Notes: generated from the sequence alone by a model not told the origin. Counted from the first letter of the stretch, positions 18,501 to 25,921 are shown. The stretch: DNA of 64,000 nt from Nocardioides limicola (GCF_016827675.1 NZ_JAERJA010000010.1:62001-126000); one strand, 5' to 3'. Made by a program: numbers and translations.

Positions 18501-18902
18501 TGCGAGCCACGCGGGCTCAGTGGCGGGCTCCTCTGCGGCATCCTGGTCGGCACGGTGCAGGGTGTCCTCATCCCGCTGGCGGACACCGTCCTCATCCCGG
18601 TGCGCGACTTCTTGGTGGGTGATGCTGGACAGCAGGTGTTCGACCTGTTGATCCGCGACATCAAGACCGGGATGATCACCGTGCCGATCCGCCAGGTGGC
18701 CGAGCCGTTCCTGGAGGCGATCGCCGAGGTGATCTCGGTGCAGGTCAACCGCCAGGACGTCGGCACCTGTCTGCACGAGGACGGGACGGAGGTCGTTGAT
18801 CACCTTCGGGTCTCGGCGCTGAGCGTCGGCTTCGTCCGCAGTCAGGACGGGGCCAGGCTCGACCTGGGCAACGCCGAGGCGCGTATCGACGCCTGCGGCT
18901 GA
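15564..18902 (+). CDS. choice-of-anchor G type secreted protein, internally duplicated
   Basis: An 1112-residue exported protein. A long signal peptide (twin basic region, then FLASGIAITLAALAHA) precedes two copies of a domain of roughly 480 residues (about 50-530 and 632-1112), offset by 582 residues, joined by a beta-rich Ig-like linker (about 531-630, ITVDPDEVEAGETTTVAGVGY onwards). The repeats share VLDxxFSTG-like, DQLMSGEMRPGQPTGINAQNPN and YPMIAETVHDLMEEVTS blocks that I associate with the actinobacterial choice-of-anchor G family. Members of that family usually end in some cell-wall or membrane anchor, but here the chain stops right after the second repeat (EARIDACG), with neither sorting signal nor membrane helix. 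It may be released or bound non-covalently. Function unknown. Confidence 0.8.
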   Translation: MSRSTALRSPARRRVTRTFLASGIAITLAALAHAAPMTARAEAGEGEQSTASASVVDATLLGADLVGAGRSSASFPSDPGPDTDALNVDLLGGQVIQLGDVAVPLDDFIDFGQLGVLGSQSRAAGPLDASAISGLVAGDGSVTLDGAEAGFGAAEVDLLSLFRLIGADGFTDLLVDQALLRLGAGGAEVIAENGEFLDPDGVGGPGRYRVVEASLLLGSPAIEEAAAQIYDAIGLIDDAVTDAINTMLDTSVITGALPDGSEFSMQVESTVQESVFAAVLAEEITTKNKVLSVDFSTGQARLHLDQLMSGEMRPGQPTGINAQNPNTELIHHEIYPMIAETVHDLMEEVTSIVLGAVGGALESVTLHFSAHSEDPSTDSSGTATWRANLMDDELESSECTGTGDNGDWICLWLTGSIDNLIAPSYNFFVKPVRDFLISDAGQEVFDLLIRDIKTGMITVPIRGLIAPALDFIAEVVSIQVNRQVVESCELADGSEVVSGLQVSALSLGILQGADAARINLGNAASRTASCDGVVGRAITVDPDEVEAGETTTVAGVGYTPHGTTSVQLTDDQGDPVGDPVPVDNNEDGSFSTTLGVPPGTEPGDYTVVATDDSTGLWAQAPLTVLPPRDRSTARASLVDASWPDWDALGVGRTDAAYPTDPGPNAEANNLHLAGTQVISLDDVLVPLDEFVDFGQLGLLRSQSRADGPLDASAISGVASADGSVTLDSSEGGFDPAEIDLLSLFRAAGWDAFTDLLVDEALLRLGVGGAEVVAENGEFTDPDGVGGPGRYRVAEASLLFRSPAIEEAAAQIYDAIGLMDAAAEEQINQLLDLTALLDGLSGDTKVRATVESTMQESIFAAVLAEEITTKNKVLSVDFSTGRATIHLDQLMSGEMRPGQPTGINAQNPNTELIDDEIYPMIAETVHDLMEEVTSIVLGAVEGALDSITVRFLADLDGGLLGGGTATWSLNLMAAQVEPVTCEPRGLSGGLLCGILVGTVQGVLIPLADTVLIPVRDFLVGDAGQQVFDLLIRDIKTGMITVPIRQVAEPFLEAIAEVISVQVNRQDVGTCLHEDGTEVVDHLRVSALSVGFVRSQDGARLDLGNAEARIDACG
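16362..16633 (+). repeat. intragenic direct repeat, copy 1 (pairs with 18108-18379)
   Basis: This 272-base block inside the choice-of-anchor G gene matches 18108-18379 at a constant offset of 1746 bases, with only about a dozen mismatches, most of them in one 16-base stretch. Runs of 55 to 80 bases are identical, including third codon positions, while the rest of the two domains is clearly more diverged. Confidence 0.9.
18108..18379 (+). repeat. intragenic direct repeat, copy 2 (pairs with 16362-16633)
   Basis: Second copy of the near-identical block in the duplicated secreted protein gene. The offset is a multiple of three, so recombination between copies would delete or add 582 residues in frame. 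Confidence 0.9.
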
Positions 18903-18917
18903 CGCCGGCACCCACGG

Positions 18918-18947
18918 ACCGCCCCCACCCGCCAGGGTGGGGGCGGT
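18918..18947. terminator. bidirectional hairpin terminator
   Basis: A perfect 13-bp stem (ACCGCCCCCACCC at 18918-18930 pairing with 18935-18947) with a four-base loop GCCA. It lies between the convergent ends of the large secreted protein gene and glpD, 16 and 13 bases from their stop codons. There is no T-run, as is usual in very high-GC actinobacteria. Confidence 0.85.
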
Positions 18948-18960
18948 CGCGTGTTCACGG

Positions 18961-20487
18961 TCAACGCCCGGCGATCTCCAGGGCGCGTTCGGCCTGGTCG
19001 ACGGCCAGGTCCCGGTCGGCGGGGATCAACCCGATCCGGGTACGTCGATCGAGCAGGTCCGCCACATCGGAGGCGCCCTCGTGGGTGACCCCGAAGATCA
19101 ACTCCGCCAGGGTGGCCGGGAGTTCCTCACCGATCGGCGCCAGCAGCTCCTCATCGCTCAGGCCACTGACCCGACGCGCCGTCTCGAGCACCAGGGCGGC
19201 GTCGGTGCCGAACCGGCGTACCAGTCGTGGATGGTCGGTCAGCCGCGCCAGCCGGGGCCTACTGGCCGCGCCGGAGAGAGGCAGCGTGGCGGTGACGCAC
19301 GGCCCGGCCTGCTGGCCGCTGACCGCGAGCGCGGCGTCCACCGCGTCCTCGGCCATCTGGCGATAGGTGGTCAGCTTGCCGCCGACCACGGTGACCAGGC
19401 CGCTGTCCGCGGTCAGCACGGCGTGCTTGCGGGAGATGTCGGCGGTGACGTCCTCGGCGCCGACCACCGAGTCCAGCAGCGGCCGCAGCCCGGCGAAGGC
19501 ACCGACCACGTCCTCGCGGCGCACCGAGTGTGTGAACGCGGCCCCGATGACGTCCAGGAGGAAGCCGATCTCGGGCTCGGTCGGCTCGGGGACGTCGGGC
19601 ACCGGCCCGGTGACGGGTTCATCGGTGAGGCCGACGTAGATGGTGCCGTCGGGCTGCGGCAGCACCAGCACATAGCGGGCCAGCTCGCCGGGCACCGGAG
19701 CGGTGACGGCGTGCGCGATGCCGGGCAGGGTGCCGGCCCGGAGCACCAGGTGGGTGCCGCGGCTGGGCCGCAGTCGGATCGAGTCGTCGAGCTGGTCCGC
19801 CCACACCCCGGTGGCGTTGATCGTCGAGCGGGTGCTGACCTCGAACTCCTCGCCGCTGGCGTCGGCGAGCACCACCGTGTCGCCGGTGGCCCGGACCGCC
19901 CGCGCCCGGGTGCGGATGTGGGCGCCGGCCTCGGCCGCGGTACGGGCGATGGTGGTGACCAGGCGAGCATCGTCCTCGAGCTGGCCGTCCCAGGACACGA
20001 TGGCGCCGCGCAGCCCCTCGGGGCGCAACGCGGGGATGAGGTGCCGAGCCTCGACCGCGGAGATCCGTCGGGGCCGGGGCAGGATGCCGGCCGGGGTCCG
20101 GGCGGCGACCCGCAGCAGGTTGCCACCCTCCATCCCGGCACGGGCGAGTACGCCGTTGAGCCGCGGCACCGAGGAGGCCAGCGGCAACAGCATCGGCAGC
20201 GGCCGGGTCAGGTGCGGGGCGGTGGTGCCCATCAGGATGCCGCGTTCGACGGCGCTCTCGTGGGCCACCGCGAGCTGGCCGTGGGCGAGGTAGCGCAGGC
20301 CGCCGTGCACCAGCTTGGAGGACCAGCGGGAGGTGCCGAAGGCGAGGTCATGGGCGTCCACGGCCAGCACCGAGAGGCCGCGGCTGACGGCGTCGAGGGC
20401 GATTCCGGCACCGGTGACGCCGAGGCCGATCACCACCACATCGACGTGGTCGGGGAGGTCGGCCAGGCCGGCCTGGATCCTGGTCAC
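18961..20487 (-). CDS. glpD: glycerol-3-phosphate dehydrogenase (FAD)
   Basis: A 508-residue flavoenzyme that oxidises glycerol 3-phosphate to dihydroxyacetone phosphate and passes electrons to the quinone pool at the membrane. The FAD motif GLGVTGAG is at residues 21-28, and the family block TSRWSSKLVHGGLRYL follows at about 52-67. The GTG at 20487 was chosen because it precedes the Rossmann strand by 15 residues and gives a four-base GTGA overlap with the TetR gene, implying translational coupling. Gene order matches glpD1 (Rv2249c) of M. tuberculosis, where the same regulator, flavoprotein and lipid kinase follow. Dihydroxyacetone phosphate is also the start point for ether-lipid precursors, which fits the divergent gene. 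Confidence 0.9.
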   Translation of the reverse strand: MTRIQAGLADLPDHVDVVVIGLGVTGAGIALDAVSRGLSVLAVDAHDLAFGTSRWSSKLVHGGLRYLAHGQLAVAHESAVERGILMGTTAPHLTRPLPMLLPLASSVPRLNGVLARAGMEGGNLLRVAARTPAGILPRPRRISAVEARHLIPALRPEGLRGAIVSWDGQLEDDARLVTTIARTAAEAGAHIRTRARAVRATGDTVVLADASGEEFEVSTRSTINATGVWADQLDDSIRLRPSRGTHLVLRAGTLPGIAHAVTAPVPGELARYVLVLPQPDGTIYVGLTDEPVTGPVPDVPEPTEPEIGFLLDVIGAAFTHSVRREDVVGAFAGLRPLLDSVVGAEDVTADISRKHAVLTADSGLVTVVGGKLTTYRQMAEDAVDAALAVSGQQAGPCVTATLPLSGAASRPRLARLTDHPRLVRRFGTDAALVLETARRVSGLSDEELLAPIGEELPATLAELIFGVTHEGASDVADLLDRRTRIGLIPADRDLAVDQAERALEIAGR

Positions 20488-21053
20488 GGCCGCAGCCCCG
20501 CGGCCAGGGCGTGCCGCAGCACGTCGTCGAGCTGGTCGAGGGTGGCCAGGTCGTCGACCATCGTGGATGAGGAGAGCGCGTGCCCGTGCAGCATCAGCAT
20601 GATCGCCCGGGCCATCACCACCGGGTCGCCGTCGCGCACCTCGCCGGCCCGCTGCCCGGCGCTGATCCGGTTGGCGAGCAGGTGGATCGAGGTCTCCTGG
20701 GCGCGGCCGCGACGCTGCAGCAGGTAGGGGAGCAGGAGCTCGGGGTCGAGGTCGAGCACCCTGCGGATCAGGTCGTTGGAGCGCAGGGCGCCCAGCGAGG
20801 TGATCAGGGCATCGGCGATGCCGTCCGCGGTGGTGGGCGCGTCCTTGCCATCGACGACCACGCCGGCGATCTGCGACCACTCCTCGGTGAGCAGGTCGCC
20901 GAGCAGGCGTTCCATGTCGGGCCAGGCGCGATAGATCGTCATCCGGGAGACGCCGGAGCGGCGGGCGACCTCGGTCAGGGTGGCGCGTCGCCACCCGACG
21001 TCGAGGATCAGCCCACGGGCCGCAGCCAGGTACTTGTTACGAATGGACGTCAT
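20484..21053 (-). CDS. TetR/AcrR family transcriptional regulator
   Basis: A 189-residue repressor. The N-terminal HTH (ILDVGWRRATLTEVARRSGVSRMTIYRAWPDMERLLGDLL, about residues 16-55) is typical of TetR; the remainder is a helical ligand-binding domain without recognisable residues. It overlaps glpD by four bases, so both are cotranscribed, and it is divergent from the flavoprotein gene with only 17 bases between the two start codons. A 23-bp palindrome fills that gap and includes both starts, so this protein very probably represses itself, glpD and the flavoprotein/lipid kinase pair together. It corresponds by position to Rv2250c. The ligand may be a lipid or acyl-CoA, which is inference. 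Confidence 0.9.
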   Translation of the reverse strand: MTSIRNKYLAAARGLILDVGWRRATLTEVARRSGVSRMTIYRAWPDMERLLGDLLTEEWSQIAGVVVDGKDAPTTADGIADALITSLGALRSNDLIRRVLDLDPELLLPYLLQRRGRAQETSIHLLANRISAGQRAGEVRDGDPVVMARAIMLMLHGHALSSSTMVDDLATLDQLDDVLRHALAAGLRP

Positions 21054-21073
21054 GTGTCACACTGTAACACATG
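21051..21073. promoter_or_regulatory. TetR operator that contains both divergent start codons
   Basis: The 23 bases from CATGTGTCACA on the left to TGTAACACATG on the right form an inverted repeat with 10 of 11 pairs matching. The left CAT is the start codon of the TetR gene on the minus strand and the right ATG is the start of the flavoprotein gene. There is no room for a Shine-Dalgarno on either side, so both messages are probably leaderless. Confidence 0.75.
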
Positions 21074-22642
21074 ACCCTTCCCGAGATGCACCCCCAGCGT
21101 TGGGGCGACCCGGCCCGTCAGACCGATCTTCCCGAGGGTGCCGACGGCCTGATCGCCCTCGCTTTCGGCGAGCTGCAGCCCGCCCCGGCGGTGCCCCAGG
21201 CGCCGCTGCCGGCCCCCCGACTCAGCGCCGAGCAGCTGCGGCAACTCGCAGCCATCGTCGGCGCAGAGCACGTGCTCACCGAGGACGACGTACGCCGGCT
21301 GCGGACCCGGGGCAAGTCCACGCCGGACCTGCTCAAGGCCCGCGCCGGTGACCTCAGTGACGCCCCGGACGCCGTGGTCCGGCCCGCTACCGCGGCCGAG
21401 ATCGCCGACCTGGTGGCCTTCTGCCAGCAGGAGCAGGTGGCGCTGGTGCCGTTCGGTGGCGGCACCTCGGTGACCGGCGGCCTGGCCGTGGCCCGGGAGG
21501 GGTTCGCGGCGGTGCTCAGCCTGGACCTGATCCGGATGAAGGCGCTGCGTTCGTTCGACCCGGTCTCGATGACCGCGGTGCTCGAGCCGGGACTGCGCGG
21601 CCCTGAGGCCGAGGCGTTGCTCGCCGAGCGCGGCCTCACCCTCGGCCACTTCCCGCAGTCGTTCGAGTACGCCACCATCGGCGGCTTCGCGGCGACCCGC
21701 TCCTCGGGCCAGTCCTCGGCCGGGTACGGGCGGTTCGACGCGCTGGTGGTCGGCCTCGAGGTGGTCACCCCCGCAGGCCTGCTCACCCTCGGCTCCTCCC
21801 CGGCCAACGCGGCGGGCCCGGACCTGCGACAGCTGATCCTGGGCTCGGAGGGCACCCTCGGGGTGATCACCGCGGTGACCGTCCGGGTGCGGAAGCTGCC
21901 CGAGGAGAAGGTGTACGAAGGGTGGCGCTGGCCCTCCTTCCAGGCCGGCGCGGCGGCGATGCGGCGGCTGGCCCAGGCCGGTGTGATGCCGACCGTGCTG
22001 CGGCTCTCGGACGAGGCGGAGACGGCGATCAACCTGGCCGATCCCGCCGCGATCGGGTCGGCCGGTGAGGGCTGCCTGATGATCGTCGGCCACGAGGGCG
22101 AGCCGGAGCTGGTGGCGGCCCGCCGGGCCGTGGTCACCGCGGTCCTCACCGAGCTGGGTGGCAACTGTGTCGGCGAGGAGGCGGGCGCCAAGTGGGCGCA
22201 CGGCCGCTTCGACGCGCCGTACCTGCGCGACAGCCTGCTGGACGCCGGGGTGCTGGTGGAGACCCTGGAGACGGCGACCTTCTGGAGCAACGTCGACCGG
22301 CTCTACGCCGACGTCAAGCAGGCGCTGGAGACCAGCCTGGGGGCGGGGACGATGGTGCTCTGCCACATCTCGCACGTCTACGAGACCGGCTGCTCGCTGT
22401 ACTTCACCGTCGCCACCAAGGCGGCCGAGGAGCCGCTCGCCCAGTGGCAGGTGGCCAAGCAGGCCGCCAGTGACGCGATGATCGCAGCCGGCGCGACCAT
22501 CACCCACCATCATGCGGTGGGCACCGACCACCGGCCCTGGCTGGCCGAGGAGATCGGGCCGGTGGGGGTCGGCATCCTGCGCGCGGTGAAGGCCGAGCTT
22601 GACCCGACCGGCGTACTCAACCCGGGGGTGCTGATCCCATGA
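21071..22642 (+). CDS. FAD-binding oxidase, alkyl-DHAP synthase-like
   Basis: A 523-residue FAD-linked protein of the VAO/PCMH fold. The FAD-binding loop PFGGGTSVTGG lies at residues 127-137, and the FAD-linked oxidase C-terminal domain carries the HHHAVG motif (followed by DHRPWL) that matches the catalytic HHHGVG segment of alkyldihydroxyacetonephosphate synthase. In eukaryotes that enzyme makes ether bonds from acyl-DHAP and a fatty alcohol. Bacterial relatives such as Rv2251 have no proven reaction; glycolate or D-lactate oxidation is the alternative. The neighbours glpD (makes DHAP) and a lipid kinase support a glycerolipid role. It overlaps the kinase gene by four bases (ATGA). Confidence 0.83.
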   Translation: MTLPEMHPQRWGDPARQTDLPEGADGLIALAFGELQPAPAVPQAPLPAPRLSAEQLRQLAAIVGAEHVLTEDDVRRLRTRGKSTPDLLKARAGDLSDAPDAVVRPATAAEIADLVAFCQQEQVALVPFGGGTSVTGGLAVAREGFAAVLSLDLIRMKALRSFDPVSMTAVLEPGLRGPEAEALLAERGLTLGHFPQSFEYATIGGFAATRSSGQSSAGYGRFDALVVGLEVVTPAGLLTLGSSPANAAGPDLRQLILGSEGTLGVITAVTVRVRKLPEEKVYEGWRWPSFQAGAAAMRRLAQAGVMPTVLRLSDEAETAINLADPAAIGSAGEGCLMIVGHEGEPELVAARRAVVTAVLTELGGNCVGEEAGAKWAHGRFDAPYLRDSLLDAGVLVETLETATFWSNVDRLYADVKQALETSLGAGTMVLCHISHVYETGCSLYFTVATKAAEEPLAQWQVAKQAASDAMIAAGATITHHHAVGTDHRPWLAEEIGPVGVGILRAVKAELDPTGVLNPGVLIP

Positions 22643-23544
22643 GGTCCTTCACCTTCCTGGTCAACCCCAACAGTGGCGGCGGCGCAGCGCCTGAGTCGGT
22701 GGTGCCGCTGACCCGCCGGCTGCGCGACGCCGGCGCCGAGGTCGAGGTGACCTACTCGCCGGGACCCGAGGCGGTGCCGACCCTGGTGGGTCGGGCCGTG
22801 GGCCGCGGCGACGTGGTGGTGGCCGTCGGCGGCGACGGGATGCTCTCCTCGCTGGCCGGCGAGGTGGCCGCCGCGGGCGGCACGCTGACGATCGTGCCGG
22901 CCGGACGTGGCAACGACTTCGCCCGGATGCTCGCGCTGCCGACCGAGGATGAGCCGCTGGCGCGGTTGCTGCTCGACGGTGAGGTGCGACCGGTGGACCT
23001 GGTCGCGGCCACCTTCGGGGACCAGCCGACGCGCATCGTGGCCGGATCGGTGTACGCCGGGGTGGATGCCCGCGCGGCAGCGATCGTGGACACCGCGCAC
23101 TGGTTGCCGGGGAAGCTGCAGTACCCCTATGCGGCGGTCCGGGCGTTGGCCACCTACCGACCGCACCGGGTGCGTGTCGAGGTCGACGGGGAGGGGCGCG
23201 ACTACCAGGCGGCAGCGGTGGTGGTGGCCAACTCCGGCTACTACGGCAAGGGGATGCACATCGCCCCCGACGCCGTGGTCGATGACGGCCTGCTGGACGT
23301 GGTGGTGATCGAAGCGGCCTCACGGCGCGACCTGATCCGCCGGCTGCCCAAGGTGTACGACGGGACGCACGTGCAGTTCGAGCAGGTGCACGTGTTGCGC
23401 GGTCGCCGAGTGGTGCTGCACACCCTCGACGGCCTGGGTATGCCCACCGGTGGTGACGGCGAGCCGCTCGGTCCGGTGCCGGGTGTCGGCCGGCCACCGC
23501 TGGTGGTCGAGGTGCGTGAGGCGGCCCTCAACGTCATCCGCTGA
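22639..23544 (+). CDS. diacylglycerol kinase family lipid kinase
   Basis: A 301-residue soluble lipid kinase of the DgkB/YegS fold. The nucleotide-binding blocks are clear: NPNSGGG near residue 9, VAVGGDGMLSSLAGE (about 54-68) and PAGRGNDFARML (about 88-99), followed by the beta-sandwich lipid-binding half. Rv2252 in M. tuberculosis, in the same position, phosphorylates diacylglycerol to phosphatidic acid and affects phosphatidylinositol mannoside levels; the same reaction is likely here. It is translationally coupled to the flavoprotein gene by an ATGA overlap. The start ATG at 22639 has no other plausible candidate near it. Confidence 0.9.
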   Translation: MRSFTFLVNPNSGGGAAPESVVPLTRRLRDAGAEVEVTYSPGPEAVPTLVGRAVGRGDVVVAVGGDGMLSSLAGEVAAAGGTLTIVPAGRGNDFARMLALPTEDEPLARLLLDGEVRPVDLVAATFGDQPTRIVAGSVYAGVDARAAAIVDTAHWLPGKLQYPYAAVRALATYRPHRVRVEVDGEGRDYQAAAVVVANSGYYGKGMHIAPDAVVDDGLLDVVVIEAASRRDLIRRLPKVYDGTHVQFEQVHVLRGRRVVLHTLDGLGMPTGGDGEPLGPVPGVGRPPLVVEVREAALNVIR

Positions 23545-23813
23545 GGAACCCTTGGCTCCTGGCTCCGCTCATGGAAGGTGGACAGATCGCTCCCGGCCTC
23601 CCGGCCGGTGCACCGCCTCCCCTTCTCACGACTCAAAGGGTGCCTCAGCTCTCACGCCGGGCCCTTTGCTGGAGTCGCAGATCCCGATCCTGACCTGAGG
23701 TCGATACCGCCCGACCCTTCCAGGCCGGAAAGACCCGTGGAAGTGTCAGGAGACCCGATTTAGGTGGTTTCGCCGATGCCAGGTCAGGCGAGGCCGCCCT
23801 AGCGTCTGCTGGC
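23545..23813. other. gene-free stretch with dispersed repeat
   Basis: These 269 bases have no supported gene. They hold one copy of a 43-base dispersed repeat (23611-23653) listed separately. The remainder shows no promoter, terminator or RNA that I can defend. Confidence 0.5.
23611..23653 (+). repeat. 43-bp dispersed repeat, copy 1
   Basis: Matches 25879-25921 at 38 of 43 positions in the same orientation. The core ACCGCCTCCCCTTCTC is identical in both and is followed by CGACT, AAAGGGTGC and TCAGC blocks. CCCTT and AAGGG within it can form a short hairpin with an 11-base loop. The two copies flank the two membrane-protein genes between them. Confidence 0.8.
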
Positions 23814-24293
23814 ATGAACCTTCTCTCCTGGCTCGCCGACCGACCGGTGTCCAGCCTGTGGCTCGTCGTCGTCCTGCCGTTCTTCACGATTCCGACCGTC
23901 CTCATCTCCCCGCTCGTGCTGCCCGAGGACGCCACGTGGGCCCACGCCACCTTCCACCTGGTCTATCTTCCGGTGATCGCGCTGGCGATCGCGCTCATGG
24001 TCACGCTGCTCCGAGCGCCGTCGCGCTCGCACGTCCGGAAGCTCTACGCGCTGATCCTCGCCTGCCAATCGGCAGCCGCGTTCGGTCATGCCGGCGAGTT
24101 GGTGGTCACGATCCGGGAGGGCTTCTTCGCTGCTCCGGAGGCGGTGTTCGAGCAGGCCGATCACATGTTCTTCGCCAACTTCGCCGTCTTCGGGCTGATG
24201 CTGAGTGTCCTGGTCGTCATCGCCACCAGCATCGTCATCGGAGTCGACCGCGCGCGTGCGCGTCGGAGAGTCAGCAGATCTGTGCCCGGGTGA
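23814..24293 (+). CDS. hypothetical four-helix membrane protein
   Basis: A 159-residue integral membrane protein with about four hydrophobic segments (VSSLWLVVVLPFFTIPTVLI, FHLVYLPVIALAIALMVTLL, LYALILACQSAAAFGHAGEL, FFANFAVFGLMLSVLVVIAT) and a basic C-terminus. No family is recognised. Polar and His residues inside the helices (HATFH, FGHAGE, QADHMF) could bind a cofactor or ligand, but this is speculation. It ends 14 bases before the membrane-bound LuxR gene on the same strand, so the two are probably one operon, and it might be the sensor partner of that regulator. Confidence 0.7.
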   Translation: MNLLSWLADRPVSSLWLVVVLPFFTIPTVLISPLVLPEDATWAHATFHLVYLPVIALAIALMVTLLRAPSRSHVRKLYALILACQSAAAFGHAGELVVTIREGFFAAPEAVFEQADHMFFANFAVFGLMLSVLVVIATSIVIGVDRARARRRVSRSVPG

Positions 24294-24307
24294 GGCAAGA
24301 TCAGCTC

Positions 24308-25702
24308 ATGCGGGGTTCTGCTCTCGTACGCGTGGCGCTACTGGCGATCGCCGGTGCGACTGGTCTCGTCCTGACCGCACGCCCCGGGGTCGACTCGTTC
24401 GCGTCCTCGCCGGTCATCGCGGCCGGGCTGGCGGCGGGCGCCGTCCTCACCGGCCTCGTCGCAGCACGTTCGGCGGCCGGTCGGTTGACCGCGCTGCTGT
24501 GGTGGGGCGCGGCGATGCTCGCCTTCTACCAACTGCTGCTGGCGTCGGCTGGTCCCGTCTATGCGTCCTGGCCAGGAGAACCCTGGGCCCATGCGCTCGT
24601 GCGCCTCGCGTTCGCCGCCCACATTCCGCCGATGACCATCGCCGCGCTGGCCGCGCTTGCGGTGAGGAGAGCGCTGCATGAGGGATCACGACGGCGACCC
24701 GGTCGCGGCCTCTCGATCACGATCGTCGTCCTCGCGATGGCCTCGGCCGGGACGTTCCTCGCAGCCGCCGAACCGTTTCCGCCGTTCGAGCGCGCCGCCG
24801 GCCCCATCGGGGGAGGCTGGCTGGTGCCGGCCGGCCTCGTTCTCAACCTCGGCTGGTTGGCCAGTTTCGCTGCGCCCGCCATCGTCCACCTGGCCGATCT
24901 GCGCCGCGCCGGCCGCGAACCGGGGGATCGGCGCAAACGACACGCGGTGGCGGCAACCGGTGCCTGCCTGCCCGTCGCCCAGGTGCTGGCGTGTGGACTG
25001 CTCGGGGTAGCTGCCGCGTCGTCGGGGCTCGGTGAGGACGCCGCCGCTGTCGTCCTCATCGCCGGCCTGGGGCTGATGTGGCCGCTCACCGCGACCGCGC
25101 TCGCGCTGGCTGTCCGCGACACCGGAACCGCTGCGGAATATTCCGTCACACTCCGGGTGCTCTCACGAGCGCTCGCGCTCGCCCTCGGCGCAGTGATCGT
25201 CCTGGTCGCAGCCACCATCGCCGTGACGCTGCTCCTCACCTGGCCGGCGTTGGGCGGTCTGGGGGCTGCCTTGGTCGCTGGGGTCGTCGTCGTAGCCCTC
25301 CAGCCTCTGGTGCGGCGCCTCGGCGACGGCGTCTCCGGGGTGCCGTCGGGCGGCCCGGTGGGCGCTGCCGAGGACGAAGGCCCGCCCGCCGAGCCGGTGC
25401 AACTCGGGATCGTTCCACCGCCGAAGGACGGCAGCCCCATCGACGCACTCTCGACGCGTGAAAGGGAGGTGCTGGGGCTCGTGGCGGACGGTCTGAGCAA
25501 CGCTGGTATCGCCGCTCAACTCGTGCTGTCAACACGCACCGTGGAGGCGCACCTGCGGTCCGTGTTCACCAAGCTTGACCTCCCCGATGGCCGCGGTGAC
25601 AACCGGCGGGTCCTTGCAGCTCTGGTCTGGCACTCCGGCCAGTTGTCGGCCCGCGGCAGCCACGATCAGGACGCCGACATGAGGCGCCCCGGGGCTTCCT
25701 AG
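24308..25702 (+). CDS. membrane-bound LuxR-family regulator
   Basis: A 464-residue protein with about nine to ten hydrophobic helices in residues 1-355 and a C-terminal LuxR/GerE helix-turn-helix (about 395-450: LSTREREVLGLVADGLSNAGIAAQLVLSTRTVEAHLRSVFTKL). Between them is an acidic, Gly/Pro-rich linker. No receiver, kinase or known sensor domain is visible, so it appears to be a one-component regulator that reads a membrane signal and binds DNA from the membrane. The ATG at 24308 starts the first helix; the open frame further upstream overlaps the preceding gene and is not membrane-like. Targets are unknown; the neighbouring gene is the best candidate. Confidence 0.82.
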   Translation: MRGSALVRVALLAIAGATGLVLTARPGVDSFASSPVIAAGLAAGAVLTGLVAARSAAGRLTALLWWGAAMLAFYQLLLASAGPVYASWPGEPWAHALVRLAFAAHIPPMTIAALAALAVRRALHEGSRRRPGRGLSITIVVLAMASAGTFLAAAEPFPPFERAAGPIGGGWLVPAGLVLNLGWLASFAAPAIVHLADLRRAGREPGDRRKRHAVAATGACLPVAQVLACGLLGVAAASSGLGEDAAAVVLIAGLGLMWPLTATALALAVRDTGTAAEYSVTLRVLSRALALALGAVIVLVAATIAVTLLLTWPALGGLGAALVAGVVVVALQPLVRRLGDGVSGVPSGGPVGAAEDEGPPAEPVQLGIVPPPKDGSPIDALSTREREVLGLVADGLSNAGIAAQLVLSTRTVEAHLRSVFTKLDLPDGRGDNRRVLAALVWHSGQLSARGSHDQDADMRRPGAS

Positions 25703-25741
25703 GAGGGTGCGTTCCGCCAATCCCGAGTGAACCGACCTCCA

Positions 25742-25799
25742 ACGCCAGCAGCACCGTCTCGGCCTCCGCCCGCCCTCGTACGCCGGCACTCCCGCGCAG
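25742..25799 (-). pseudogene. duplicated fragment of the pirin gene 3' end
   Basis: These 58 bases match 27035-27092, inside the 3' end of the pirin gene, at 57 of 58 positions and in the same orientation. In the pirin frame the fragment reads AGVRGRAEAETVLLA, i.e. the last conserved strand of pirin. Weaker similarity continues for about 20 more bases. The copy has no start and no upstream pirin sequence, so it is a stray gene end. Confidence 0.85.
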
Positions 25800-25878
25800 G
25801 GAACCGAATCGGTGCGGGCATCGTCATATCGGGAGTCGTGTGCTGAGCCGGGATGAACGGGGGCAGTCTGGACCGTTG

Positions 25879-25921
25879 TACCGCCTCCCCTTCTCGCGAC
25901 TGAAAGGGTGCGTCAGCCCTC
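25879..25921 (+). repeat. 43-bp dispersed repeat, copy 2
   Basis: Second copy of the repeat at 23611-23653, with 38 of 43 bases identical in the same orientation. It ends 22 bases before the GTG start of the secreted protein gene at 25943, so it lies in that gene's leader or promoter region. Confidence 0.8.
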
